This document shows positions 42,601-53,734 of a stretch of DNA of 64,000 nucleotides, piece after piece. Location: contig JBBHKE010000861.1 in NCBI GenBank assembly GCA_037447655.1, positions 1-64,000 of the forward strand, in the 5' to 3' direction. A model generated the notes under the pieces. That model was not told the origin of the DNA, searched no databases, and was given only the letters and a program-made list of their open reading frames with translations. Every line of letters begins with the position of its first letter. The first letter of the stretch is position 1. A program made the position numbers and the translations under genes. This stretch comes from Zygnema cylindricum. Lineage: Eukaryota > Streptophyta > Zygnematophyceae > Zygnematales > Zygnemataceae.

Positions 42601-43104
42601 ATATTACGCGTATAGTATGTTTATAAACTACATATATCGTTTCATACTTTCATTACATTTTCGCACTCTAAGATTAGTTTTACACCAAAGTAAAATCTCA
42701 CACACGCTGGGAGGAGCTCAGCAAGTGACACGTTTCTTCTCTCTCTCCACTCTCTCTCCTCTCTCTCCTCTTTTTACGGCAGTACTGTACTGTACTTTTT
42801 CTGTTTTTATATTTTTTTTTCGTAAAACAGTCTTATTGTTTACTTCACTGTTTCGAGTTGAGTATCTCTTACATCTTGAATCACTATCTTTGCCCCTTAA
42901 GGTTTTGCATTTACGAAAAAGCTTTACCTGAATTGACTAAGTTTTTTTTTTTTTTTTTTTCTTTGCAAAGTGAATTTCAGCCGTGATTGTTGTAAAGGCA
43001 GTCAAATATAAGAAGAGGAAAATAAGTAAATACAAGAGAAATAGAAGAAGAATATAATAATATATAGAAGAAGTGTTTAAGAATATTCCTGTCGTAGGTA
43101 AGAC
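42601..43104 (+). promoter_or_regulatory. presumed fibrillin promoter and 5' UTR
   Basis: A TTATAAAC TATA-like motif lies at 42621-42628 and a CT-rich stretch (CTCTCTCCACTCTCTCTCC, 42737-42768) follows. A CACGT core is present in TGACACGTTTC at 42726. These are suggestive only; the transcription start cannot be fixed by eye. Confidence 0.35.
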
Positions 43105-46100
43105 ATGGCTTGCCTATCCATGGCTGCCCTTGGTTCTTCTTCATCTTTGCGTTTACCTTCTTTGTCTCCTTCTACAGACACTTCAAAAGTGTCTCCCGTA
43201 TCTCTTCATTGCAAAAATATTCCTGCTTCGTCTTTTAGAGCTTCCGAAAAGTCAATTTTTGTTCAAAATTATTCTTACGACGAAAAGATCTCGAAAAAGT
43301 TAAAAAACAACTGGTCTTTATCAGCTACAGCCGATGAGACTTCTCCAGAAGAATATGAAGGAGAAGTAGCTCCAACCACAGGAGAAGAAGGAGGAGAGGA
43401 AGAAGTAGAGGAGGAGAAGGAGAGGAAGAAAAAGTTGAGCCAATCGCTCTACTACCTGCTGATGCTGAGTCTTTGGAAGAATCTGGACCAGATTCAGGAG
43501 CGAGCAGTGAGGTTTCTGACCTAAAACAAGCTCTTGTAGATTCGCTGTACGGTACAGAGCGAGGGTTCAGGGCGAGCAGTGAGACGAGGGCGGAAGTTGC
43601 GGAGCTTATTGCTCAGCTGGAGGCCGTCAATCCGACAGCTTCACCTACAGAGTCTGTCGGGACTTTGAACGGAAGATGGATCCTTGTGTAAGTATACTCC
43701 GTTGTTCCTTTGTCTATTGTGTGTGTGTGTGTTTTTTTAAGTGTTCAATCCTTTGGTTTTTTTGGTTTATTTGGTACTTTGAATGGAGGGTGGATCCTTG
43801 AGTTAAATATTATTTTGTTCTTTATCTTTTTTTGTTCTTTTTTTTTTTTCTCTCGTTTTTTTTTTTTTTTTTTGTTTTTTGTCTTTTTTTTCGTTTTTTG
43901 GTACCGATGGAAGATGGATCCAGCTTAAGTATACTTTGTCCTTTGTCAAGTAAGTATTGGATTAAGTATTTGCGCAAGAATATGCACATAAATAGTTTGT
44001 TAGGTGTTTTGATGTTTTCAGTGGAAGATGGTTCTCCCGTAAGTTTATATCTGTCCTTTGTATTTGGTTTCTAATCTTTTTGGCTCGAGTTCTTGTTCTA
44101 AAGTTGAACTAGAGGTGAGTTTTTTGCCTACAATTCTGAAGCCTTTTCAATGAGATCGATATGTTGAATGCATTTAGAGTTTTTGTAATTGCCAATCCTT
44201 GCAAAAAAATTAAGGCTACAATTGTAAAATCTTTAAGGATTTTTTTTCAACTTGTTTTTGTACTTTGCGAAGTAGTTCAAGGAAAAGCAACAGTAAAAAA
44301 ATAAAAAACTAAAAATCAGCAAGCAATTTTTACGATTTTTCTTACTCTTTTTTTTTGCTACGCTTTCCTGACTTCAACTTAGACTCTACAAGAGAAACTA
44401 TGAGTTGGTTAGTACTACCGTCTGTAACTTACATGTTAACCGCAGCTGTTCTCAAAAATCGATTTGATTGGTTTTTTTGTCGCCCAACTCGCAAACTGCA
44501 TTCAAGAGTCTCTTATATCTTTATTTTTGTGTGTTTTTTTTTTTTTTTCACATGGTTTTATTCACTGGTATTTGGAGATTCGCTTTTACAAGTGTAGTCC
44601 TTGATATCCAATTTGTGTCATTGGAAATGTTGCCCGTTTGCAATTTTTTTTGTCAGAATTTTAGTTTCTGATTTGCTGGGTAGAAATTAATTGCTGTTTG
44701 TGACTTGGATTTTTTAATGTGGGTATGAGACACTGAAAAGGTCTCTCCACTCTGTTATTAAAACTTGTATTAAACTTGTAAAGAATTCCTTCACATTTGG
44801 AATGAATCCTACCTTTCTATCATGCTACACCGTATATCAGTATTAGCATTAATGATTTTTGCAGCTTTCAAACTTCTTTGTCTCTGTGCTCACGTCTCAG
44901 AGTATTCATTGGACGATTGCGATTGAAATGTGAAATTCTTACCTTCTGGTTGGCAGTCTCTGAATGATAATCGTGGACTTCGATTTAAATGGCAAAAAAA
45001 AGAAATTAACACTAATAGCAAAACACGGTGTAGGTTCTGATTTTTTTACATTATCGTCAGATGAAACATGTGACCAAAGACAGTTTAGTTTCAATTTCTA
45101 TTTTTTTTCAAGATCTGGCAAGTTTTTGCTAGTTCGGTGATTTTTGGATTCATGAACGTAGAAACTCAGTCTGCTACAACATAACCAGAACCAAACATAA
45201 GCTCATTATCGTCTCTCAACAATTCACATTGTTGAAACCGGCTGTCTGTTTGTACTCTTTTTTTATCAATTCTTGCTTCTTTTTCTAAGTGATTTTTTAT
45301 TTTTCTTTCTGATTTTTCTTCAGGTACACTTCGTTCTCTGAGCTGTATCCCCTTCTGGCAGCTGGGAACTTACCCTTTGTTACTGTTGGAGATATCAGTC
45401 AGTCGATCAATTCAAGTGCAGGAGTTTTGTCTAACACTGTCATTTTCTCTGGACCAATCGCAAGCATATCTTTTACCACAGAAGCGAGTTTTGAAGTTCG
45501 AAGCCCTAAACGAATTCAGGTATTGATAGTATTTGTTATTTTACACTATTTCAGATTCCTAAGGGTAAAGGAACAGCTAAAGTTTTACGTTATTGTGGAA
45601 GTTATAGTTAAATCAAATTACTTGCACTATTTGTTTCTGACGTAGGTGATTTGGAAGAATTTGTGACAGATTCATATGGGTATCTGTTTTTAAACAACCA
45701 AAATTAGAGGGCATTTGTGGCAAAAGAAAGATACCGAGTTAAATCAAGTTACGTCCGTGATTTGTTTCGCAAGCCACCTGCATTGTTTGCTGAAATGCAG
45801 TAACTTATTTCTCTCGAATGTTGCAAATCTTCTTATTTCAAGGATTGGGATAGATTGTAAACCGGGAGATTTATTACTTTTTGAAGTACGGTGATTTGTT
45901 GATTTAACAGTTGGCGTAGAACACTGTTTTTTCTACTTTTCTTATGGTTCAAATTTGCATAGTTGGAGGATCACAACCTCCCTCCCTCACTCCCTCTCTC
46001 CCTCTCTCCCTCCCCCCCCCTCCCTCCCTCCCTCTCCCTCATTGGAGAATGGAGATTAATTACTGTTGATGTGTGGTGGTTTGTTGATTACAACTCTTGT

Positions 46101-46421
46101 GTAATACAGGTGAAGTTTGAGGAGGGAGCGATTAGTTCTCCTGAGATTTTTGATAAAATCGAAGTCCCAAAATCTGTGGATGTTTTTGGCCGTACTTTGG
46201 ACATATCTCAGTTTGAAGGTATTTTGAAACCCTTACAGGATGCAGCAACTACTATTGTCCGTACTATTTCAGGAGCTCCACCTTTGAAATTTCCCATTGG
46301 TGGTGGTCAAGCCCGATCGTGGCTTCTCACAACTTTCCTTGACGAGGATCTCCGGATATCAAGGGGAGATGGAGGTGGGGTTTTCGTTTTGGTTAAGGCT
46401 GGTAGTGCCCTTTTGAACTGA
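43105..46421 (+). CDS. PAP: plastid fibrillin / PAP (plastoglobulin-type), three exons
   Basis: Fibrillins coat plastoglobules and thylakoids and act in plastid lipid handling and stress response. Exons are 43105-43687, 45324-45519 and 46110-46421, with GTAAGT/CAG and GT/CAG borders. The N-terminus (MACLSMAALGSSSSLRLPSL) is Ser-rich like a chloroplast transit peptide. An acidic Glu-rich linker precedes the PAP domain: LNGRWILVYTSFSELYPLL, VTVGDISQSI, VKFEEGAISSPEIFD, and the ending WLLTTFLDEDLRISRGDGGG with VFVLVKAGSALLN, typical of the FBN1/FBN2 group. The ATG frame and the PAP-domain frame differ by one base; the switch must lie in the GA-rich linker (about 43375-43440). The corrected protein would have about 363 residues. 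I favour an assembly or slippage error over a pseudogene, because all else is intact. Confidence 0.93.
43651..44062 (+). repeat. four tandem cassettes of exon 1 end plus donor in fibrillin intron 1
   Basis: The exon 1 end and donor ACTTTGAACGGAAGATGGAT-CCTTGTGTAAGTATAC (43664-43699) recur as ACTTTGAATGGAGGGTGGAT (43776), ACCGATGGAAGATGGATCC (43903) and TTCAGTGGAAGATGGTTCTC-CCGTAAGT (44018). Each is followed by a TTGTCCTTTGTC-like phrase. Spacing is about 110-130 bp. Only the last copy keeps a GTAAGT donor; the second copy still encodes GTLNGGWIL. Confidence 0.88.
44826..45032 (+). mobile_element. Tc1/mariner-like MITE, 220-bp subtype, in fibrillin intron 1
   Basis: Ends TACACCGTATATCAGTATTA and TAATAGCAAAACACGGTGTA are degenerate inverted repeats of the family. 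The core GGACGATTGCGATTGAAATG and TCTGGTTGGCAGTCTC corresponds to the other 220-bp copies. It lies wholly within the intron, about 290 bases before the acceptor. Confidence 0.75.
45860..46109 (+). repeat. fibrillin intron 2: duplicated acceptor-side segment and CT-tract
   Basis: GGGAGATTTATTACTTTTTG...GTGATTTGTTGATTTAACAG (45866-45912) is echoed by GGAGATTAATTACTGTTGAT...GGTTTGTTGATTACAACTC up to the true CAG (46048-46109). A CCCTCCCT tract fills 45978-46038. Confidence 0.65.
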
Positions 46422-48411
46422 TTTAATCACTTTGATTTAGTCATTTTGATTTAGTCGTTTCATTTAGTCATTGGATAGAAGAGGAAGGGAGAGGATTGGT
46501 TTGTTAGTCTTCGATTTTACGGTGCTTAACTGTGTATGTGCATAGAACCATTCTTTTTGTGGGTTGGGAGGTCATTTTAGAGATGTAGGAAACAATTGTC
46601 GGTGGCGCTATTTTAATTGGTTGGCTGAAACAGCCTCAAGTGGCCGAGATTTAAATGGAAAAGGATTATGGATTAAAGAAGACTGAGGAAGGAGAGATTA
46701 GAGAATTAAATGAAAAGCTCAGAAGTCATAATGGATTAAAGAATGACTGAGAAAGGAGAGAGGAGAGAATTTTAAGGTCGAGAGAAATGGATGAAAGGAG
46801 AACGAAAAAGGTGAAAGAGAAATAGTCCGAAAGGAAAATTCTCAACTCTTTTCATAAAGTAGCAAGCGTCGTAAATATTGTCCAGAGGGGGCTTGTTAAT
46901 TATACTTTTCTTTTTTTTGCAAACGATTTTTGTTTTATTCAATGTTCATATGGCATTAAATTTTCCATGAAGTTATTTTCGATCGTATATGGCCCAAAAG
47001 CAGTTTGGTAGTTTTGTTGATGTTCATTTATTTTGTACTGGCGAAAAATGTGAAAGTTGGGTTCTTGTGTGTGACATTGCTTACAAAAGCAAAAATGAAT
47101 ATATTCAAAGTTGACGGTTTTTGCTTTTTCTACTTTCTTGCAAATTTTCGTTTTTTGTGATGTCTATGGAAATACATGTTCCTAAGGATTTTTAACTAAG
47201 GTTCCAAATAATACATTTATAATTTGAAAATGTAGGATAAGTCCCAATGTGGCACCATAAAATTCTTTTATATCGTCTACAAACATACGATGGAATTGAA
47301 AAAAATGATAGCGCAATTTACGTCATCTCCAAACTTTAAGAGTGTACTGCATAATGCTGTGTTGTGTTTTTTGATGCATAACCATGTTATCCACGCCATC
47401 TTCAAACTTTACCTTAAAATATTTGTTTTTAATTGAAATATTAACGCTTCACAAACAGGATAACAACCTCTCACATTTGGAAGGATTCCCAAATATTCAG
47501 AGTATTTCAAAGTACAAGAAAAATTACACAAATTTTTTTTGTCCACTTGCATCTGGTATTAACTTTTCTCGAGGGCCTCAAAAAATTGACTGTCATTACA
47601 CGACATCCAGGCGAGAGACTTGAAGACAAAAGAATCTTTTTCAACCATAAACTGCACAAGGCTGGAAGGTTGTATATCTACCATGTCACGCAGAGACATG
47701 TGACATCACAAGCAAATTCCAAAAATGTGGTGCGACATCACAGATTGTAGATGTCCACACACACGCCACAAGCATTGTCGACGTATACCATTGTCCCAGG
47801 CGCAAGTAATGATTTCATTTTTACGCATTAGAACACTTGACATGTACGGAGACTCTTAACAATATTACAAAGTTTACAGTCATGCACCATTTTCACACAT
47901 ATAGTCATGTGAGTCCCTGTCTCATGAATAAATTCAATGCTATCATGTGGACCAAGTTGTCATAGGTTATTCTGATAATGGTCGTCTTTATAGAAACTAT
48001 ATTTCTGAAGTGATAGATCCATAAGAAAGAATGCTAATCTTTGTTCATAATCTGAGAAGCTTTTGTGTTTAAAACTCTTATAGCTTTTATGTATTCTTCT
48101 GTGGTAATTTTTGTTGGTAAAAAAAAAATAGAAAATATGTAAACTATACTAATTGTTTGCAATTTTTTTTTTTTAAACTCCCATCACTTAAAATATGAGT
48201 AAATGACAAAATCAAATGCCAAAAATAGAGGTCAAGTGATTGATGACCACACCAATCTTCGTTGTCAATTATCTTTTTTTATATTCACGCAAGGTATTAG
48301 TGATGCAAACATATGAATATAGGAAATCAATAACAAACAATAAGGACAATTCAAGGTGAGAGTAAGAGCCCCGCAAAAAGCAAAATCAAAAGTTTTAGAA
48401 CAAAAGAAAAC
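46422..48411. other. intergenic, no gene recognised
   Basis: Just after the fibrillin stop, TTTAGTCATTTTGATTTAGTC repeats three times (46436-46476), probably in the 3' UTR. Beyond that I see A/T-rich sequence without a supported gene. Confidence 0.45.
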
Positions 48412-48630
48412 CACACCGTGAATCGCAATTAGTGTAAATAATTTCTTATCTTTTCTCCCTGCAAACCAAGCGGATTGTCCATCCGACGATTGAGATTGAG
48501 AGGCAAGATTCTCACCTTCCGATTGACGGTCTCCGATTGAAAATTGAACAAGTGTGCAAGGAGAAAAGATGTTTTTCGTGGCAAAAAAAAAACCTGTAAA
48601 CTAATAGTACATAATAATACATGGTATACC
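48412..48630 (+). mobile_element. Tc1/mariner-like MITE, 220-bp subtype, right end decayed
   Basis: The left end CACACCGTGAATCGCAATTA is intact. The inner inverted repeat CTTTTCTCCCTGCAAACC against GTGTGCAAGGAGAAAAG is present. The right end (CTAATAGTACATAATAATAC) has lost most of its match. Confidence 0.72.
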
Positions 48631-49640
48631 AACCTGATTCCCAAAGAAACCAAGCTCACTACAAAGGCTTACTACAAAACCCCCGGAGGACTCTCATGCT
48701 CGGTATCTGAGAGAATCTGAGAGAGGTCCAGAACATAAAGATGGTTCAACACCACAAATAATGTAATAAGCTTTATTAAAGACACATGATGGTAAACCAT
48801 CTGAGTACATGGAAACAAAAGAAAGGGAAAACCAAAACGAACTGAAAAAACTAATACAGAATTAAGCAAAACAAGAAAGAAAAATACTGCAAAGGAAACT
48901 AGAATAGAAACTACAGAAGCACAATAGTAGATCAAAGAAGGACGGAGCTCGTAGACATAAATGCATCAATAATAGTGCCTTGTGAGTCGTCATGTACATT
49001 GCATTGAAATGAATATAAGATGATTGTGAAGAAGGGCGATAAGTAATTGTGCTTATCGGTAAAGAAGACCTAACATCGCAGAAAAAATATTTATGTTGCT
49101 CAAGATATATGAAGAACCAAACATAGAGATTGAAAAGAGAATAGAGAATAAATGTGGGGAAATTGAACACATGGTAAGATTATAAAGAAAATCGAGAGGC
49201 AAATAAATTGCCATTTTTGTTTAACAGAGACAAGCGTGTCATGTTGTCATTGAACTACATTGGCAAGGCATAAAAAAACCAATTATGAACCTCGTCTACT
49301 AATGTCTAAAACGAAGATATAAAAATAGAGCTATCCTGATCATCATGGTTTTAGGACGAATAACAAGTATTTTCGAGCAGGTGAAAAACTTATTTTCTTA
49401 AAAATTCCAGAGTTCCAAAGCAATATTATGCAAGTTTATATGCGATTTTATCATTAACATCATACAGTATCATCATATCATTCCGTATCATACCACACAG
49501 TTTATCTAAAAAATGGAAATTATTCAAATTATCCGCATATTTCTGAACTGAAAAACCTCTATAACATAGATTGAGTGTTTTACTTAACTGCAATCCTGCA
49601 AACCAACGTACCCCAAGAAAATAAAAACGCAATCAAAGTT
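48631..49640. other. intergenic, no gene recognised
   Basis: Only short A/T-rich frames without domains. Confidence 0.4.
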
Positions 49641-50375
49641 CTTTATAAAGAGAAGTAAGTAAGTAGGTTTGGAAGTTAAGGAAATAAATTAGAAAGTTAA
49701 TGAAGTAAGTTTGGAAGTTAAAGAAGTTAACAAGTTTGAAAAATTAACGAAGAAATTTTTGAAAGTCAAGCAAGTCTACAAGTTTGAAAGTTAGAGGACG
49801 TAAATTTGAAAGTTAAGGAAGTATATAAGTTTGGAAGCCGAGAGAGTAAGTTTGAAAGTTAAGAGGAAATTTAAAAGTAAAGGAAGTACATTACTTTGAA
49901 AGTTAAGGACCTAAGTTTGGAAGTTAAATGAAAGTAAAAAATAGGTTCAAATGTTGAGGAAGTAAATAAGTTTGAAAGTTAAGGAAGTAAAAAACTATAA
50001 AAGTTAAGGAAGTAAATAAGTCTAAAAGTTAAGGAAGTAAAAAAGTTTGAAAGTTAAGGAAGTAAATGTGCACGGAAGTTAAGGAAGCAATTATTAAAAG
50101 TCATGGAAGTGAGTATAAGGTGGATCACAAAACTTACAAGCAACATTTTTTTGTCATCTTCCTAAGATGACAAACCTAACATGTGGTTCATGTTCCACCA
50201 AACATAAGTTCAAATGTTAAGGAAGTAAATAAGTTTGAAAGTTAACCAAGTAAATATTAAAAGTTATGGAAATAAGTGTACGAACGATGAATCACAAACC
50301 TTGCAAGCACCATTTCTTTGTCGTCTTCCTAAAATGACAAAACCCTAACATGGGTTCATGATCCACCAAACATGA
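49641..50375. repeat. AAGTTTGAAAGTTAAGG minisatellite with an embedded 85-bp duplicate
   Basis: Units of 20-26 bp (AAGTTAAGGAAGTAAATAAG and variants) fill 49655-50110 and 50213-50255. Interspersed are two copies of a segment with TTTTGTCATCTTCCTAAGAT and TTCATGTTCCACCAAACAT at 50126-50210 and 50287-50372. Confidence 0.82.
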
Positions 50376-50509
50376 GAAGACTTCTTAATATTCTATTTTA
50401 CAACTTTAGTTTTCAAATAGAAAGTAACTTTGGCATTAAATAATAACACTACTGCCTACTATGAAAATCCTCAAGGAGGATTTGATGCCTCTCTCCCTAT
50501 TCGTCTTAA

Positions 50510-50775
50510 AATCCTCTCCCTCTCCCTCCCTCCCCCCCCTCCCCCTCTCCCTCTCTCTCCCCACTCCCTCTCCCCCTCCCCCTCTCTCTCCCCACTCCCT
50601 CTCCTCTCCCTCTCCTCTCCCTCTCCTCCCCCCTTGCTGCTCACCTGCAATAATTTGTTGAAGAAAACAGCGAAAAAATCTTGCCGGAAAAAATAGACCC
50701 CTCTCTCTCCCTCCCTCCCTCCCTCCCTCCCTCCCTCCCTCCCTCTCTCCCTCTCTCCCTCTCTCCCTCTCCCCC
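50510..50775. repeat. CT-rich tracts abutting the Ycf20 stop codon
   Basis: CCCTCTCC and CCCTCCCT runs fill 50512-50640 and 50700-50774 on the plus strand. The second ends exactly at the stop codon of the minus-strand Ycf20 gene, so its transcript would have a GA-rich 3' UTR. Confidence 0.85.
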
Positions 50776-51448
50776 TTAGCTCGCAAGTTTGAAAGCGTCG
50801 ATAAAAAATCCATAAATGAGCCCCATCTTAAAAATATTGAATAACGCCAAAAAAAAGGACGGTTTTTCTCTGGTATAATAAAACCTTGTCAGGTATTCCG
50901 TACAAAGTACAACTAAGGCAGAAGCGACAACGTCATTAACTCCTAAGGCACCAAACGACAAAGATATCGTCTGTGCGACAAAAAAGCCTCCGAAAAGACA
51001 AATTCCGCCGAAAAGAGACCGACGAAAAGGTTTTTTAAAAATACGAATCGATTCGTAATGGAATCGTACTAAAAACTTCAGAAAGACGAATTCTTCTTCT
51101 ATCGCTTCTTATCTCTCCGCCTCCTCCTTCTTGACTTCCTAGCCTCGCAGTCGTACGGAATTTAGTATTAGTACGGAATTTAGTAGTACGGAATTTAGTA
51201 GTAGTACGGAATTTAGTAGTAGTACGGAATTCAGTAGTAGTACGGAAGGCATGAGAAGGAGAAGAGGGAGGGAACTTACAGGGTTTAAGAAAAAAAAAGG
51301 GAGAAATGAATTTAGGAGAGAGGGATAGGTTTTCTGGATTAGGGTTAGGGTTAGATAAAAGATGAGGAAAAGGAGAGAAGTAACTTTTCGTACGGTAAAA
51401 TCGGTTAGGAAGAAGTAAAAGATTGTCTGGTAGAAGGACGGAAGCCAT
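50776..51448 (-). CDS. ycf20: Ycf20-like plastid membrane protein, one frameshift
   Basis: Ycf20 (DUF565) proteins are small plastid membrane proteins found in cyanobacteria, algal plastid genomes and as nuclear copies in plants, where a member influences photoprotective quenching. The conserved domain reads RRSLFGGICLFGGFFVAQTI, FGALGVNDVVASALVVLCTE, and ends NIFKMGLIYGFFIDAFKLAS, with three hydrophobic segments. The start at 51448 gives MASVLLPDNLLLLPNRFYRT, a Ser/Leu-rich likely transit peptide. A repetitive FRTTTK region follows. The N-terminal and domain frames differ by one base, switching near 51100-51120 in a GGAGGAGGCGGAG run. Corrected length is about 223 residues. A MITE ends 36 bases upstream of the ATG. 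Confidence 0.85.
51150..51247 (-). repeat. in-frame minisatellite in the Ycf20 leader
   Basis: On the plus strand AGTAGTACGGAATT units of 12-18 bp repeat six times and encode FRTTTK / FRTTK / FRTNTK on the minus strand. All units are multiples of three, so copy changes keep the frame. Confidence 0.85.
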
Positions 51449-51483
51449 GGATGAAAGAAAGAAAAGTATTAAAAAGTGTACTA

Positions 51484-51717
51484 CAGTAAAGTACACCAAG
51501 AATCGCTATTAGTGTTAAAGTTTTTTTTTGCCACTTAAAACATATTTTCTCCGTACACACACGTCGGATTGTGAATTTGACGGTTGCGATTGAAAGTTAA
51601 GATTCTCAGCTTCCGATTGGTGGTCTCAAATTGAAAATCGGACGTGTGTGTACGGAGAAAATAAGTTTTACGTGGCAGAAAAAATATCGACACTAATTGC
51701 GATTCACTGTTTACTGT
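51484..51717 (+). mobile_element. Tc1/mariner-like MITE, 220-bp subtype, upstream of Ycf20
   Basis: Left AGTACACCAAGAATCGCTAT and right AATTGCGATTCACTGTTTAC with CTG-TA beyond. The inner inverted repeat TTTTCTCCGTACACACACGT against ACGTGTGTGTACGGAGAAAA is nearly perfect. It begins 36 bases before the Ycf20 start codon, so it probably lies in the promoter or 5' UTR. Confidence 0.85.
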
Positions 51718-51885
51718 ACTACCAGTCTATCACAACAGCATTAGAGTTTTTACTTCTTTTCGCCACTCTTGTCAGTTTCTCGTTAAATGCACGTGGTGGA
51801 TTTTCTTGTGGAGACGCCGTTCATAAGTTAAGAACTTAAGATCCCAACCGTCAGATTAACAATCTGTAGACTCGGATTTTCGTTA

Positions 51886-52446
51886 AGTACACCGTCAATC
51901 GCTATTAGAGTAAAGCAATAAATAGCGTAAAACAGAATTTAGTGTTATTAACACTAATCGGGATTTTGTTTTTTTTGAAAAAAAATATTTGTACTAATTA
52001 ATCCCCAACTGTAATTTGGGTTGTCCTGAATAATAAATACCCGCCCTTTCGATGTCTACAGTAATATGTGTATCTATACAAAATCTGACAATTCGTACGC
52101 CGTCGCGCTGTTCACACGGTCGACGGACGAACATATGAGAACGTGATTTTTGTTGACGAGTTTGCGTCTCTTTCTTCCAGTGCACATTCACATGTGTGCG
52201 CAATAATGTTAAGTGTCTTTTTATGCCTTTGTAATTCAAAAAGTACCATTTCATATGGAAATATCCAATCCGTACGCCACACTATTTCCATCACAGTGTA
52301 CTTCCATTATTAACACTAATTGAATAAAAAACCTAATTAGAATAATGGAAAAAATAGAATTATGGATTGTATTTCGGGTTTTTTTTTTTAGAAAAAAGGG
52401 CACCGAATTGGCGTTATATACTCTAATAGCGATTGACGGTGTACTG
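51886..52446 (+). mobile_element. Tc1/mariner-like MITE, 560-bp subtype
   Basis: Left end GTACACCGTCAATCGCTATT, right end AATAGCGATTGACGGTGTACTG followed by TA. The interior contains AAAATCTGACAATTCGTACG and a GAACGTGATTTTTG phrase shared with 26146 and 38691. Confidence 0.88.
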
Positions 52447-52449
52447 TAC

Positions 52450-53414
52450 CATAGTTCAAAAGTAGATTTTTTTATGGTAGTCCTTTGGTGGGCGCACAAA
52501 ACTCGCGCAACGTAGGCACTGTATGTGTGTGCGTCGTGCACAATCCTGTACGAACGTCCGAATCTGACGTAAGATCAAAGTACACCGCACGCCGCCGGAC
52601 GTAAATTTTTAGCGAACTGACACGGCGTAGGATGACATTCCGTGGGAAAAAAAATCGGGAAAAAAAAAAACCGGGAAAATTCTCAAATAACGTAGTTTAT
52701 TCAATATTTTCATTACTCTAATTAGGGATATTTTCCAAGTACCGTAATAAATGAAAGTACGTTGTCTCTAAAATAGAGTGGTGTACGATCAGTGTCATAC
52801 CGTACATAAATGTATATTTTTAAGTTAAAAAGTACAATAAATTAGTTTTAATAACCGCGGATGCATGAGAATGTGCGTTCTAAAAAGGGAAAAAATCCAT
52901 GTTCCCATTCACACATATTCGTCTGACAGCTGCGTTTCGACCGTGTGAACGCCAATGGGATTGGTCCGTAGATTTTGGTAATTTTTTTGGCAGTGTGATA
53001 TTTTTGTTTTTTTATCGTCCTATACTGCCTGGTTGGTCAATTTGAGACTTTATTTAGTTTGGCCCTCAAAATTGCAGACGCTAATATGACAGATTGTCCT
53101 TTCGTAAGTTGTGTTATGGGCTTTTCATGTAAACTTCTTAAATCGCCTACTTTGATCAACGACCGTCCGATCGTCCGAATCTGGCGGTTTAAGTAAAAAG
53201 TCGCTTAAAACTCACCGAAAAATATTTTTTTGTCCTATTTTTTTTCATATTTAGACATGATGTTCAATTCTCTATCGATCCATGTGCAACTCAACCCTGT
53301 TACTATTTTATTTCATTTTGCGGCCAATACAATATGGGTCTTAAGGCCATATTGTATGTTTTGCATACAATAGGCATATTGTATGGGCGTACGGTCACCT
53401 ACTTCTGAACTATG
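52450..53414. mobile_element. hAT-like non-autonomous element, copy 2
   Basis: The ends CATAGTTCAAAAGTAG and CTACTTCTGAACTATG are inverted repeats with one mismatch, flanked by the perfect 8-mer TACTGTAC (52442-52449 and 53415-53422). The last 300 bases match copy 1 (CGACCGTCCGATCGTCCGAA, TCTGGCGGTTTAA, GGCCATATTGTATG). It contains a decayed MITE (about 52590-53010) not present in copy 1. It landed between two MITEs. Confidence 0.9.
52590..53010 (-). mobile_element. decayed MITE (560-bp subtype) nested in hAT-like copy 2
   Basis: Read on the minus strand, GTTCACACGGTCGAAACGCA, GACGAATATGTGTGAA, TCTCATGCATCCGCGG and GTACGGTATGACACTGATCG follow the order of 38930-39120. The ends (TACACCGCACGCC, GGCAGTGTGATA) are barely recognisable. 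Confidence 0.7.
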
Positions 53415-53416
53415 TA

Positions 53417-53644
53417 CTGTACACCGCCAATCGTTATTAGCGTTGTGTACGCTAATTCCGTCCCGCATTTTTTTTATTTTTATTCTCAAATAGAATTATC
53501 CACACTATTTAAAAAAAACCCTAATTCCTAATTAGAATAGACGATTTCTTCGAAAATTTTCAAATTCCCAATTAGCGTAAACCACGCTAATTATTCATAT
53601 ACGCTAAAAAAACCTACACGCTAATAACGATTGGCGGTGTAGCG
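53417..53644 (+). mobile_element. Tc1/mariner-like MITE, 228-bp deletion form
   Basis: Left CTGTACACCGCCAATCGTTA and right TAACGATTGGCGGTGTAG are almost perfect inverted repeats extending over 25 bases. Both sides also have GCTAATT-rich inner repeats. The middle of the 560-bp form is absent. Confidence 0.88.
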
Positions 53645-53734
53645 ATGGCCGCCAGCCTGCGCAAGTAGGGAATAACGGACGGTCACACTAAACTTCAATG
53701 AAAAATATAATAAAAACTTAAAAACATGTATGAT

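Noticed and set aside
49641-50110. CRISPR-like array
   Set aside because: Units are degenerate, abut without unique spacers, and the DNA is eukaryotic nuclear; it is a minisatellite.
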